64,000 nt of DNA from contig OY987243.1 in the NCBI GenBank assembly GCA_963920765.1, positions 32,673,060-32,737,059 of the forward strand. The letters run 5' to 3'. Below, piece after piece: positions 46,640-58,527 of the stretch. A program made the position numbers and the translations under genes. This stretch comes from Ulota crispa. Lineage: Eukaryota > Streptophyta > Bryopsida > Orthotrichales > Orthotrichaceae. The notes beneath the pieces are model-generated. The model worked only from the letters and a program-made list of their open reading frames with translations. It did no database searches and had not been told where the DNA came from. Position 1 is the first letter of the stretch. Every line of letters begins with the position of its first letter.

Positions 46640-47010
46640 AGTGCCCATGACATACAGATTCGTCAGTGCAGGGGCCAGTTTGAATGGGGGCATAAAAAAG
46701 ACGCCTCGAACGCTGTGCTGCGATTTTCCAATCTCCGTCTCGCCGCATTCTCGCTCGCACGCTCTTGCGATGCGTTCCTCGTTCCCAGGAGTAGTGCCCA
46801 ATGCCCACACCCTTCGTGCACAAGCAACAATCCCCGACCCCCCGCCCTAGCGTCTCCGGCAAGGCGCTCCCTTCTCTTCTTCAGTTCATCTTCCTCCCCA
46901 AGTTTCTGCCCTCCCCAAGTTTCTGCCCTCCCCAAGTTTCTGCCCTCCCCAAGTTTCTGCCCTCCCCAAGTTTCTGCCCTCCCCAAGTTTCTGCCCTCCC
47001 CAAATAGGTT
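46640..47010. other. Isolated GC-rich island with minisatellite
   Basis: A sharply GC-richer patch in AT-rich surroundings. From 46894 to 47003 there are about six head-to-tail copies of a 17 bp unit (CCCTCCCCAAGTTTCTG). Open frames of 62-163 codons occur on both strands but merely read through the 17-mer. It could be a promoter/5' exon of an unseen gene or a relic of inserted gene sequence. Confidence 0.45.
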
Positions 47011-47222
47011 GCAAGCTCTAGATTTGGGGGTTATAAAAAGGCTTATTTTGCTAATGACTGTATGTGTTTTGACTTGTGCTTCCATGGTAAATTGTTGTGG
47101 TAAAGTACTATGCATTGGTACATGAGCCAATACTATCCTATTCTCACCCTTGAGGCATCAAGAACTTTATTATCAATAGGACTTGTGATGTTAGATTTTG
47201 AAGCCTTGTTACATTTGCTTAA

Positions 47223-47582
47223 CCTTAAACGGCGAGGAGGACGATTTTTTTTGTCCTCCGGCTCCAAAAAAACATTATGTATGACGGGAAAAAAGTCATT
47301 TTTTCATTTGATTTTTTTCAAAAGTCTAAATACATGGTCCATCATGGAAGGCAAAAAATTACCTCATTACATGCACTCATATTTTTAGGTAACCCAAAAT
47401 GTGAGAAGATTCAGAGCCACAGTGTTAGGTCCCAAGCTATCCTTATTGCAATTTTCATTGGACACCATGCACTGTTGACTTTTGCAATTTTAGAAAAGGA
47501 TATTATAATTGTTGGGCACTTCCTGAACAGTGAATAACACTGTAGCCAAGCTGGTCATGGTGACTAGCCCGGCATTTAAGGT
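47223..47582. mobile_element. TTAA-type element, copy 1 of a three-copy cluster
   Basis: TTAA at 47219-47222 and 47583-47586. The left end is CCTTAAACGGCGAGG, the right GCCCGGCATTTAAGGT. The interior is shared with the next two elements: TTTTTTCAAAAGT, CATGG(T)(G)CATCATGGAAGGCAAAAA, TGTTAGGTCCCA, TGCACTGTTGACTTTTGCAATTTT. Confidence 0.7.
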
Positions 47583-47586
47583 TTAA

Positions 47587-47957
47587 CCCTTAATCACCAA
47601 AGTGGGTTTGTCCCTTGGTCATAAAAAAAAAACACTTTGTAGCAAAACCAAAAAAGTTGTTTTTCATCTGATTTTTTTAGAAGTGATCATAGATACATGG
47701 TGCATCATGGAAGGCAAAAACAACCTCATCAAATGCACTCATGTCTCAAGGTAACCCAAATTGTGAGAACATTCAAAGATATGGTGTTAGGTCCCATGTT
47801 ACCTTTTTTGCAATTTTCATGAGGTCAACATGCATTGTTGAGTATTGCAATTTTTAAAAACAATATTATAATGGGTAGGCACTTGTCACACCACTGTAAA
47901 GCCTTGTGGAGCATTGTAGAGGGGCTGGTCATGTGACCAGCTTGGCATTTTAGGGGT
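47587..47957. mobile_element. TTAA-type element, copy 2 of the cluster
   Basis: Abuts copy 1 and shares the TTAA at 47583-47586; right TTAA at 47958-47961. Left CCCTTAATCACCAAAG, right CTTGGCATTTTAGGGGT. The interior aligns with copy 1 throughout. Confidence 0.7.
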
Positions 47958-48074
47958 TTAACTTTGTGTAACTTGCTATAATAAAGGACACTTTGCACTT
48001 GGACTCTAGGCCATCCTATTTTAGGGCCTTTTATACCAAAAATTCAACACATGTATGGCCTTAAGAATAGTTAG

Positions 48075-48436
48075 CCCCTAAAGGTTGAAGAGGACAATTA
48101 TCATCCTTTGGGTGCAAAAAAAAATAGTCCGGGGCTGGAAAAAAGATTTTTTTATTCAATTTTTTTTTCAAAAGTGGTCATTGCAAGGTTCTTGACCATG
48201 GAGTGCCAAAATTGGATTGATTGAAAGTCCTCATGTTTTTCTAACTGAAATTTGTGAGAACATTCACAACCATGGTTGATAAGTCCCCTCTTGCCCTTCT
48301 TACAAATTTCATGTGGGCAGCATGCACTATTGACTTTTCTTGCTTTTTGCAACAATACTATAAGCTGGGCACAGACTGAGCATTGTAGCTGTACAGTACA
48401 GGGCAGGCCATGACTATGGGCCTTGGCGTTTAAGGG
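48075..48436. mobile_element. TTAG-bounded element, copy 3 of the cluster
   Basis: The same family as the previous two, but flanked by TTAG on both sides (48071-48074 and 48437-48440) instead of TTAA. Left CCCCTAAAGGTTGAAG, right CCTTGGCGTTTAAGGG. A matched variant on both sides argues that the tetranucleotide is a true target-site duplication. Confidence 0.7.
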
Positions 48437-48440
48437 TTAG

Positions 48441-49739
48441 TGTTAAAACACAATTGTAATAGGGTCATGAAAAGGGCCAAATGCTCATAGAAACTGAGGC
48501 CATAATTCCAAGCTATGAAACTTTCTGAAGAGAAGCAATGAAGTTGTGTACCAAGTAGAAGTTTTGTTATTTTAGTCCCATCTTATATCCCTATGATATT
48601 GAGTTGTTTCTAAATTATTGTTTACCTTTTTGTAATAATTCGATTGCTCTAAGTTCACAAGTTTATCTATCGTTTTTTATGAATCCTTGTTTGGGATCTT
48701 TGAAGTATGTAATATCTTATTTTTTGAGCATGAAAATAACCTCCAAGATTTCAACCTTGACTCATGCTGTAAAGGCCTTGGGGATCTGGGATTGATTTCG
48801 AAACAAACCAACATGAAGCAAGGATCAACATTTGTGAGGGCTCCAAAATGACATTGACCCACTTTCTGCTAATTGGATATCTTCAAAGAACAAGTCATGG
48901 TTTACTAAGATAGCTTGCTAATTACAAAACACAAAAGTGGTATTAGCTGGAGTTGTTAGCTTCACCAAAATTTACTAGTATGGAAAATAAGACAAAAGAC
49001 TATTCAAATATGGGCCCAAGCATGAACTGTGTACTTTTTACATCCAAAAGTTCGAAGCAGATGCTTTTGCAAATATACCTAGAGCAATGTTTGGGGAGAT
49101 TTTCTTAGCTTCACGAGCTAATATTTTACGTTTTCCATTTTTAGCCAATTTTTCACAAACTTGCATCAAATATTGGGTGTATTCACATCATAAATATACC
49201 ATTTTTTTTTTGAAGAACTACACCAATATTTTTTTGTAGTTTCAAAGTTCAACCAATTTTGTTACATTTTTAACCAACTTACAACACACCAAATGCCAAT
49301 TCTCCTTGGATGACACAAAATTGCATTTGAGGATGGGTCCAATAGGGTTTAAAATGCTAGCAAATTCTAACAGAACTTGTCCATTGCTTTCCCTTCCCTT
49401 GTGAAATTCTTCAATAACTAGTGGATAACTCAGCATCCATTCGCCAGCATTTTAAACCCGGGGTCCAAACATTAACTGCATACTTTTTGCATCCAATTAT
49501 TTGCTGACAATGCTCTTGAAATTGTGTCATGAGGTGTGGTCCGATGGTTTGCGTACAGGACACTCTATTACTGTCACAGTTGCTGTAGGCTTGTAGGCTT
49601 GATTGCTTGAAGATTCTAAGATAACGAATTTTAATTGCATGGCAGCAGCAAAATGGCGAGTGCATATTTGCAGTTATCAAGGTACCAGTTACCAAATTCG
49701 CTTACAAACCACGCCCACCCTTGCCAAACCCACTTGCGA
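48441..49739. other. Intergenic, no gene seen
   Basis: AT-rich. Two segments, 49015-49075 and 49450-49515, are diverged direct repeats (GGGCCCAAGCATGAACTGTGTACTTTTTACATCC against GGGGTCCAAACATTAACTGCATACTTTTTGCATCC). No coding similarity was recognised. Confidence 0.4.
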
Positions 49740-49743
49740 TTAA

Positions 49744-49968
49744 CCCTGAGCCCCCAGCCCATATTCATCAAAATCTTAACCCACTCACACTCAATCCAAC
49801 CAAATTGTCATCACAGACAAGATCTACAAAATCTAAGCGTATTGAATGGTAGGAGAAACAAGCTCCAAAGTATATGGAAAAGGACAAATGGTTTGCCGTA
49901 CCAATAGAAAAATTATAACAAGTCAAACAAGAACTTTTTCATTTATGAGGTCCTGGGGCGCTTAGGGG
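49744..49968. mobile_element. TTAA-type MITE, CCCTGAGC / GCGCTTAGGGG ends
   Basis: TTAA at 49740-49743 and 49969-49972. The ends CCCTGAGCCCCCAG and CTGGGGCGCTTAGGGG are inverted. The body is 225 bp and non-coding. Its right TTAA also supplies the TAA of the next (PIF-like) element. Confidence 0.65.
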
Positions 49969-50377
49969 TTAAGAGCATCTTTCACCCTTCTTACCCACAT
50001 AGAGCACACAAAGGAGGGTTTGAAGTGAGCTGATTTCCTTAACGACAATTGCTCTGATGGGTAAGCCAACCTTCTTCATCAACCACACTCACCAAGGGAT
50101 GCTAATGGGACCACCGACCTATATTGTCAAAACCTCCTCTATTTCATCAAAGCAAGCAATTAAAGAAGCATGAAGAACAAATCAACTTGTCCATGCTACA
50201 AGCCACAACAATCACGAGCCACCTTACAGAAAAGACCAACTTACAAAAATAAAAGCAACAACCAAGCACGTTGAATTTTAGAGACAACACTAGAGTTTGA
50301 TGTCTTCAAGGCAAAGTTTGGTGCGGCCTACCAATTTTCCCTAGACTTCCGCTAATCCCAATTTGCAAGCCCGTTAA

Positions 50378-50618
50378 CCCTAGAGTGCCTAGAGTTGAAA
50401 CAAAAAAAACTTGACTTGTGTGCAATCAAAGTGCCCTTGTGGATTGAAAAATACAATCCATAAGATTGGACCATATGAATTGTTAGTGGAAAGCGTCTCC
50501 ATCATGCCAGACTAGATTGGAAGTGGTTTCACCAAATGTGCAATGAGATTATATTGGTCAAAATTGAGTTGACCCAACTTTTTGAGAGACATTATAATGT
50601 CTCTTGGGCGCTCAAGGG
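50378..50618. mobile_element. TTAA-type MITE nested in PIF-like element
   Basis: TTAA at 50374-50377 and 50619-50622 (the latter shared with the next element). Ends CCCTAGAGTGCC and GGGCGCTCAAGGG are inverted, with TTGGGCGC before the right end. Confidence 0.65.
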
Positions 50619-50622
50619 TTAA

Positions 50623-51714
50623 CCCCTAAAGGACCATTGTCCCTATGGGGGACAAATGAAATTTTGGGCATGTACCTATGGCTAAACTACTTTGCGTGAT
50701 TTTTTGAAACTTTTATGGATGATGCAGAATTCAAATATTTACATGGGCAACTAATTTTTTCTTCATCTTGACATTTATTGAAGAAGTTAAAAATGAATTT
50801 CAAAAAATGGGCAAGATTGGGCTGCCCAAAAACTTCTGCATTAAATATAAATAAAAATAAGAAATATGTTCTTTAGACTTATATATAGGTGGGGAGCTTT
50901 GAATCATTCAATTTTGATTAATGAGATGAAAGTAATGAGAAATTTTTAGTTGTGGATTGGTGTGGTTTTGAGAGAAACCTTACCTACCCGCAAATGAAAG
51001 TTTCTCATAAATTTAATCTCATTAATCAAAATTGAATGATTCAAAGCTCCCCACCTAAAATAAGTCTGAAGAACCTTTTTTTTCTTTTTAAAATATTTAA
51101 TGTAATTTTTAAAGAATTTTTTGGGCTGCCCAATCTTGCCCATTTTCTAGAAATTCATTTTTAACTTCTTCAATAAATGTCAAAAAGAAGAAAAAATTAG
51201 CTGCCCACATAAATCTTTGACTTCCCCATCATCCATAAAAGTTTCAAAAAATCAAGCAAAGTAATTTAGTTGTAAGTAAGGTAGGTGCACCCATAAGCGT
51301 GGAAATAAGGGTTTTGGAGTAGGTAAAACAATTGACTAACTTTGAACAAAATACTGTAAGTTAGGAAATGGAAACCAAAAATATTGGCATCAATTTCAAG
51401 ATTCCAACTGCAAGCATTTGTTCACAAAGATTTTTCAAAGTCCAAAATCACTAAAATTGTAGGAACCATGTGTAAGAGATGCTAATCACAAGGCTTGTTG
51501 GTTCTTAAATAGTGAGATGGGTACTCAAAACCTCATGCTAGTCACACACAACCATCACTTCATCACCCATAACCATCACTCAATCACCCACAACCATTTG
51601 TATTTTTATTGATTAGCCCTGCCACTGTCAAGTGATGTGCATGGGGACGCAACGCTTATGGATGCTACTACCTTACATGCCCAAAATTGCATTTGTCCCC
51701 CGGTCCTTTAGAGG
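50623..51714. mobile_element. TTAA-type foldback element
   Basis: TTAA at 50619-50622 and 51715-51718. Ends CCCCTAAAGGACCATTGTCCC and CCCCCGGTCCTTTAGAGG are inverted. Arms of ~270 bp (50680-50960 and 50990-51275) are nearly perfect inverses, including GGGGAGCTTTGAATCATTCAATTTTGATTAATGAGAT and its complement. Expect a very long hairpin. The left arm matches 56706-57060. Confidence 0.8.
51278..51674. mobile_element. AGGTAGGTGCACCC-ended TIR element nested in foldback
   Basis: Left AGGTAGGTGCACCCATAAGCG and right CGCTTATGGATGCTACTACCT are inverted, with TA at each boundary. It carries short tandem CATCACT(C/T)(C/A)ATCACCCA repeats at 51550-51595. It sits inside the foldback element. Confidence 0.7.
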
Positions 51715-51765
51715 TTAAGGCAGGGCCCAATACTTGATCATGTGACAAGGGTGAAGATGCTCTAA

Positions 51766-53320
51766 GCAGGGATCAGCAAGGCAATCTGACGCAAGCCCCC
51801 AACTGAGTCACAAATGAATCTAAGTTACTGTTGTATCCCGGAATATTTGTCAGCTATAGGCTAATTACATTCGATTCAATCCTCCATATTCACGGGCTTC
51901 CTTCTTCCCATTTTTTTCATATTTCCCCAAGGTCAATTTTCACTAGAGATAGGACAAGACAAGGTTACTCACATTCATAAATCTGTGAATGGAACTTGCC
52001 CCTTACAATGGGATTCCTCCTTTTCAATTGCTCAAACAAAATAATAGAAAATGTGTGGTTAAAACGTCATTTGTGTGCACGTAGCCAGCTATGTCCTTAG
52101 ATATTGTTCATAGTTCCGCATTTCACATGTTTTTCTTTCAATTCCAGTTAACCAAGGTTATGTCACTTGCAATCTTCAGTAGAGTGGCGTGACAAAGGTA
52201 CGTAGGGCATCATCAACCTCGAGGCTAGGAATGGGGCTGCAAACTGGCCGCTCCTATGCCTCTCTCCATCCAATTTTTAAAAAAATCCCAGTATCAAGTT
52301 GATTTTGTTCACTCTTGTTGCAAACATGCAATTTCAAGCACTATAAGAGGTTAGTTGCAAGCTGTTGCAAAGAAGCTGCAAGCTATTGCAAATATTATAG
52401 CATTTCATTACATGTACATGGGAAATTCAAGGGCATGTGGAAACAAGGAAATTTGCAATGTAAGAAGGTCATTTTAACAAAATTATATCTTGGTTTTGAG
52501 TTGCATTAGTTCCATTGGAGTCAAAAAGTACCTCCAACTCCTACATAACTGGCCTCCATTAACAAAAAGATTGTTACAATCTCATCTACCGTCTTGGGTT
52601 AGTGATGCTCTTACATGATACATCCTTTGCCACATTTTAAGCACTGGTAGCCCCAAAATCACAAAACAAATAAGAAGCCAAAACAAAGGTCAGGTATGGA
52701 ACAGCATAGGGAAGCAATTCAAAACTTGTGCAAGAATCAAATGGTTTTTTAAACCGCTTTTGTACACATTGCAAGCACGCATGGAAGAAATTAATGTAAC
52801 AAATACGTATAGTAGATGACGTGCACTAAGTTGAATGAAAGGATCCGCCTGTGTAGGTTACCAAAACTAAGCGGTACTATGGCACAAAGATAAGTTATGT
52901 GAATACTAGGCCCATGAGAATGGATATGTTGCTTAAGACTTAAATTTTCTTTATAAGACATTCTATCCTTATTGTTCATTTGTCATTTGAGAATGGCATA
53001 TTATTGAGAAAATTTTGAAGTTGTTAAGGCGACTCCATTGAGTCAAATCAAAACTATCTTTTCATGACTATTCATTGATTTTGAGTTTTGATTGCTATAA
53101 ATGCCCATCTTAAAATATTGAAGAAACGATTGAAACAGGGTAACAAAAGAATATAGTATTGCATTTGTAATATCGAAGTATCCACAAACATGTAAACATG
53201 TGGATACTTCAAGAGTTTTCTAATCTGAATGATGATAAAGCGTGCAATTCATTTTTGAACACATATACCATTTTATTCTCCTCTAAGGTACAATATTGGG
53301 TGGAGCTAGCAACTCTAGCA
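51766..53320. other. Intergenic, no gene seen
   Basis: Mostly AT-rich unique sequence. TTGCAAGCTGTTGCAAAGAAGCTGCAAGCTATTGCAAA at 52352-52390 is a short tandem pair. No open frame is convincing. Confidence 0.4.
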
Positions 53321-53357
53321 AGATATATATATGTATATATATATATATGTATGTATG

Positions 53358-53420
<63 letters not shown>
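53321..53420. repeat. (TA)n microsatellite with ATGT interruptions
   Basis: About 100 bp of alternating TA, the left 45 bp interrupted by GTATG units. Such tracts are unstable and can extrude cruciforms. It interrupts no gene seen here. Confidence 0.95.
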
Positions 53421-53426
<6 letters not shown>

Positions 53427-54118
53427 ATTAACAAAGATACCTCAATAAATTTTGAGGAAAATTTCAATTCATTAAGTATTGATATTGGAAGTTGCACAAG
53501 CAAGATAAACAATCTACTAGTTTTTCAAATCCAACAAGAAATTTTTCAAGCTGCTTGGAGAAATGCTTTAATAACAAGTACACATTTCTAAGTACTAATA
53601 GAAATGAAGAAATTTCTTATTTGGAATACCTAAACTAGCCTTTAATGACTCTTTGGCTCCTGTAACCATCCTATTGACTTTTTGGCTCTTATATTCTTTT
53701 TTTTTGCATACTAGTATATGCACCCGTCGGTTGGACGGACGCAAAATAAGATCAAGTCCAATTACGCAAAACATTTCCTCCGCAAGAAGATATTATTACT
53801 TTTTGTCAAGCACACTCCAATTTCAAATTTTACCCATGCACTAAACAATTGTCTTTGTTTACAAAAGACTCCATTATAGCAAAGCACTTTTTGTTCAATA
53901 CCCATAGAGTTTTTTACCCACGCAATAAAAGGACCATCACAAATTTTCATACAAAAACAAATGATTTATTCTCTACTAACACAAATTTTTTACTCACATG
54001 GAATTATGTAAGCAATTTTTTAATATATTTTTGTTTTTTACCCAAGCAATTTCATCACATTTTTTATTATTTATCCACGCATTTTTTTGCCCATACATAT
54101 TTTTCTTGTGCAAGTTTT

Positions 54119-54357
54119 TACCTATGCAAGTTTCTTACCCAACCAAGTTTTTACCCATGCATGTTTATTTACCCATGCGGTAAAAATATTGCAATAAAAG
54201 GATCGCCAAATGGGTAAATCGTATTTGGTTATGTAGATAGATGCAAGTTTCTTACCCAACCAAGTTTTTATGCATGCAGGTTTGTTTACCCATGTGGTAA
54301 AAAAATTGCAGTAAAAGGATCGCCACATGGGTAAATCATATTATGTTATATAGATAG
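54119..54357. repeat. Tandem duplication, 117 bp unit
   Basis: Two adjacent copies share GCAAGTTTCTTACCCAACCAAG (54126 and 54243), TTTACCCATG(C/T)GGTAAAAA, GCA(A/G)TAAAAGGATCGCCA(A/C)ATGGG and a trailing TAGATAGAT. Upstream (53890-54120) the motif ACCCA(C/T)GCAA recurs irregularly, so the pair may be the best-kept part of an older array. Confidence 0.8.
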
Positions 54358-56701
54358 ATACTTGATTTGTGAGGGATTCTTAAATCCTATATTTGAGAAG
54401 AACAAACATTTAATCAAAAGAAAGTTGAAGAAAAATGTCAAATAACCAATTGGCTCTTAGAAATGAAGAATCGAAAATAAGTAGAAATCTTAATGGATTT
54501 GGATATCAACCCTTCTATTATTCAAATAGGTCACACCATCTATCTACAAAAGAGAATTTCAACTAGTTGAACATTTTAGGTGCTAACAAAAATCCAAAGT
54601 ATGGTGTAGAGTTGGGTGGAATTACATTATTGTTTCAAGTTTTACTTCAAACAATGGAAGGCGTTAACAATATAGGGTTTAGGAACTCTTGCCCTCGTTG
54701 TTGCAATTATTCAATGTTTTTATACTCATTTTTAAAATTTTCTCGGCCTAGAAGAATGTTTTTCCAACCCTAGTATGAATTCTCTATTTTTTGATGTTTA
54801 TGTCTAAATTATTGCAACTAAACATCAAAAAGCTTTAATTATGATGATAATTTGAATTGCATTTTATTGAATCTAATTATGTTTAATATGTTTGGTGAAG
54901 CTTTTTTGTTATCAAATTGAACTTGATTATAGAATGTTAGAAAAGTCCTTGGCCTCCATCCTAAGAAGAACTATGCCTATTTCAATTTCTCCCAAAAGTT
55001 GTAACAAGCAAACGTGTAATTGTATGATAACAAAGGATTTCAATCAATGAAATTCCAACAAGGAGGTAAATGGCTACTATGAAATATGACCAGAAGCAAA
55101 ACATAAGAACCTCAAAAGTTTGGAGGTAAGAGTAAACTTTTGTGCTTGCTCCCAATCGGATAACCCCATAAAAAGATAAACAGTTTCACGCTTGTAGTTT
55201 CAAAGTTTTACTATTCCAGGCTAGCAGAGGCAGCCCCAATGCAGCGCCATGCAATGGCCTCTCTAATTTGTGCATTCTATAAATAGATGCACAAATTAAC
55301 AAATTAACTTCCAAAAGTATGCACAAATTAAGCCCATTTTTCCTTTACTAAAAAAGATCGTATCAGCACGTGGCACAACATTAAAGTTTCCTACTCGAGT
55401 GAATTGGCTTTGATTGTATAATTAGATGGTTGCAACAACATTGTAACTTTGTTTCAAGAAGCTTGGAAGATTGTTGAAGGCCGCTTTGAGTCACTTTGCA
55501 ACTTTTGTGGTGGCATAGCCACCATGATCCCTAACATGGCCATAGTTGCATCCAACTTCTCTGTTCTTAAACTTTTGAAGGAAGAGCATTGTAAATCATT
55601 GACTGACCTCTAGCTTGAGGGGTGTTATGGTGCCAGCAATTCCATGCCTTGTCACAATTAATTTGATATCAAATATGCATTAATTTGTGACAAAACGTAA
55701 ATTAGAGAGGCCTGCGATAAATTATAAAACGGAGATGGATAGGAAAACAAGGGACCAATGGGAAGTGTAAGGTAGTACGCTCATAAACCGTTCGCACATG
55801 GTGGTTCTTACATTGGCCTCTTACAACTCATTGAATGCATGGAAGAAAAGGTGCTTTTAATTTGCAATAGCCAATCATTCTCCTTGCTTCCCCAAATCTC
55901 TTCACAACTTGCAATGAACGATTCTTGGAAGGTTTAAGGTTATTAATAGGTACCTATAACATATGCACTTTGAAAATTCATAAGTAACTCAAAAATGCTT
56001 CAAATATTATGAAACAACTTGTGTTGCATTTTGCATATATTTTTCTTTGTCTAAAGAATGAACTAAAAATCCTCTCATCCACGGAAAACCATGAAAAAGA
56101 GGGATGAGCCCTTAGATGGGCAATTTTCGAGCGTACTACCTTAACCACCGCTTTTAATTGAGGTGCACGTCCAATGAGAGCACTGTTTTAGTATTTTGCA
56201 ACTTGTTGGTGCGCATGCTAAAAGAAGCAAGAATGGTAATGTAGTCTACTCGTGAATGGACCATCTAAGCAAAAGTGCGCTTTTGTGGAAATATCAGGGC
56301 AACTTGGTAAAATGGAAATATTTTTGGTAGAAAGCCAAAAAAGAGACAATTGCGTGGCCATTTATTTTGAAATTTTTTGAATTAGTATGAATTGACTACA
56401 ATTTATCAAAGCAATAGTGCATAGGGTAGCTATTCTTGTTCATAGGTGGTAGCATTCATGATGGAAAGGCGGCTTGTAAATGGAGCACATGAGTCCTAAA
56501 AGCAACCACTATAAAGCCAAGAGTACCCCAATAAGGCTCTTAAAGCGTGCAAGCACCCATTCGATATTCTAATACTCAAATCAGGATTGAGAACAAGTTT
56601 TCATTTATTTTAGTATGACATATATCTATATTTTATTGAAAGAAAAATTTGAACACATTTATAACCAATAAGCAAACACAACAATAGCTCATGTCACTTT
56701 C
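54358..56701. other. Intergenic, no gene seen
   Basis: AT-rich. It includes short inverted pairs at 55255-55330 (TCTCTAATTTGTGCATTC and ACAAATTAAC) and 55650-55715. Nothing coding was recognised apart from the TIR element listed separately (55768-56142). Confidence 0.35.
55768..56142. mobile_element. AGGTAGTACGCTC-ended TIR element
   Basis: Left TAAGGTAGTACGCTCAT and right CGAGCGTACTACCTTAA are inverted with TA at each boundary. Ends resemble the element in the GTPase intron (18676-19078). Near the right, TATGAAACAACTTGTGTTGCA and CCCTTAGATGG echo the internal sequence of the element at 213-555, linking the families. Confidence 0.65.
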
Positions 56702-56705
56702 TTAA

Positions 56706-57669
56706 CCCCTAAAGGCCCATTGTCCCCTCAGGGGACAAATGGGATTTTGGACAGGTACCTATGGCTAAACTACTTTGCGTGATTTTTTGAAACTTTTATT
56801 GAAGATGGGGAATTATAAGATCTGCATGGGAATCTAAATTTTCCTTCATTCTGACAATTATTGAAGAAGTTATGCATGAATAACTAAAAAACAAGGGAGA
56901 ATTGGGTAACAAAAAAAAAAAAAAAAAAAAAAAAAATCGCAACTTTAAAAAAAAAAGTAATTGGTTCTTAAAATTTTTAGGTATTTGGGAAGCTTTGAAT
57001 CATTCAAATCTAATAGATGAGATGAAAGTTATGAGAAGTTTTAGTTTGCGGGTAGATATGCAAACTCCCAAACCTCCATTCCTTTTTCCCCTTGTAAATT
57101 TTGTTGCTTTACTTTTTTGAGCTCTTTGTATATTTTTTTTTTTACTTTTTTTTTGCAAGTTTTAGTAGACTAAGATTCCTTGGTTTTCACCATTTGGATC
57201 AAAGTAATTTGGGTTTTTGAATTTTACATAATTCCTCCAATTTTGCCTAGTGTATATGCAAATTTCATGGCCTTACAACATTGCAGGATTTTACAAAGTA
57301 TGATCCACACCTCTATTTCATTTGAAAATTCTCCCACATTTACCTAACTTGGTCTTCTACATGGGAAAAATAAACCTCAACTTTGCATAGAGTAATTTTT
57401 TTGATATAGGAGCTGTTAAAGGCTTTTGAAATTTTTGAGCAGCAGGGAAAAAAACGTTTGTTTTCACTTCAAATGTCAATATCTCACTCCTCTACAACAA
57501 TAATGAGCTGATTTTTTTCCCACAAGTACCTCCCATAGTCTAGGGCAAGATCTTCTAGTTGGATTTTCCAAAAAAAAAAAAAAAAAAAAAAACATTTCTC
57601 CTCACTCCCCCAAAAGTGGCAGTTTTGAGTGATTTTCACCCAAAAAAAAAGGGCTTGGGCCTTTAGGAG
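56706..57669. mobile_element. TTAA-type element, relative of foldback arm
   Basis: TTAA at 56702-56705 and 57670-57673. Ends CCCCTAAAGGCCCATTGTCCCC and GGGCTTGGGCCTTTAGGAG are inverted. The left ~350 bp matches the left arm of the foldback element (ACCTATGGCTAAACTACTTTGCGTGATTTTTTGAAACTTTTAT). Two A-runs (56910-56936 and 57569-57591) lie within. Confidence 0.75.
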
Positions 57670-58527
57670 TTAAGTTCCTAAAATGGTGCATGCACAAGTA
57701 CAATTTATGAACATAAAAAACGTGATCCATTTAAGAACCTCCTTGCAATGTTTTTGCGACCCTACATGGTCCATTCCAAATGGATGGACCGAATTCAAGC
57801 AAACTACCTTAGTCAACAACATTTTGAAAACATATGAGCCTAGTTCTTATTACTTTATGGGATATTGGACTATTAGTTGCCTAAGCCAATAGCACAAGTT
57901 CCATATTTGATGAGTTTACCATTGGGTCCCTCCTCCATGAATTGTGCACTTTAGCGCAAAAAGCTCAAAATTCCAACACTAAGAGCATCTCCACTCATGC
58001 ACTCTTCATAGAGTGCACCAAGCAACTCTTGGAGTGTGTTAATTAGCTTGAAGGGAGCGGCTACATTTTTTAGCTCCACTTGTGCTCTTCAAAGTGGCAC
58101 ACTAAGGGCAGATGGTGGGGCCAGTGCAAGGGTGCTAAAGTGTGAGCGAGGAGCGTTGAGCGGTGAGCGTTGAGTAGTGAGCAAAAATTCTTGAGAATTT
58201 GGAAGTTGAAAATGATAATTTAATGAACTTCATACAATTGTAAATATACAAAAATAGTCATTATATGAATTATTTTTTTGATGTTGTATGAAAATCATCC
58301 ATTTAAAAGAACAAATGAAGAATCATATTGAATGAATGAAAAATTATATGGATGAATGAAAAATTACAAGGATGAATGTAGATGAAAGGAAGACAACAAA
58401 TATGATGCTAATACGTTTATAATGATACATTATAATAAATAATCAAGGCAAAGTACTTGAAAACTAGAGGATACAAAATTTCATAGATTTCCACTTTTTC
58501 AAAGAAAGAAGATCAAATACAAGAATG

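Larger units (their letters stand above)
49973..51762. mobile_element. PIF/Harbinger-like element carrying nested TTAA elements
   Basis: The ends GAGCATCTTTCACCCTT and AAGGGTGAAGATGCTC are inverted; TAA lies outside each (49970-49972 and 51763-51765). About 1.35 kb of the 1790 bp interior is made of two TTAA elements (50378-50618 and 50623-51714). Removing those leaves a ~0.45 kb MITE. Confidence 0.75.

Noticed and set aside
46663-47130. A 155-codon minus-strand frame with repeated GRAETWGGQKLGE
   Set aside because: The repeat peptide is only the translation of the 17 bp minisatellite, open in several frames.
53198-53512. Isoleucine/tyrosine-rich small ORFs
   Set aside because: They are translations of the (TA)n microsatellite.
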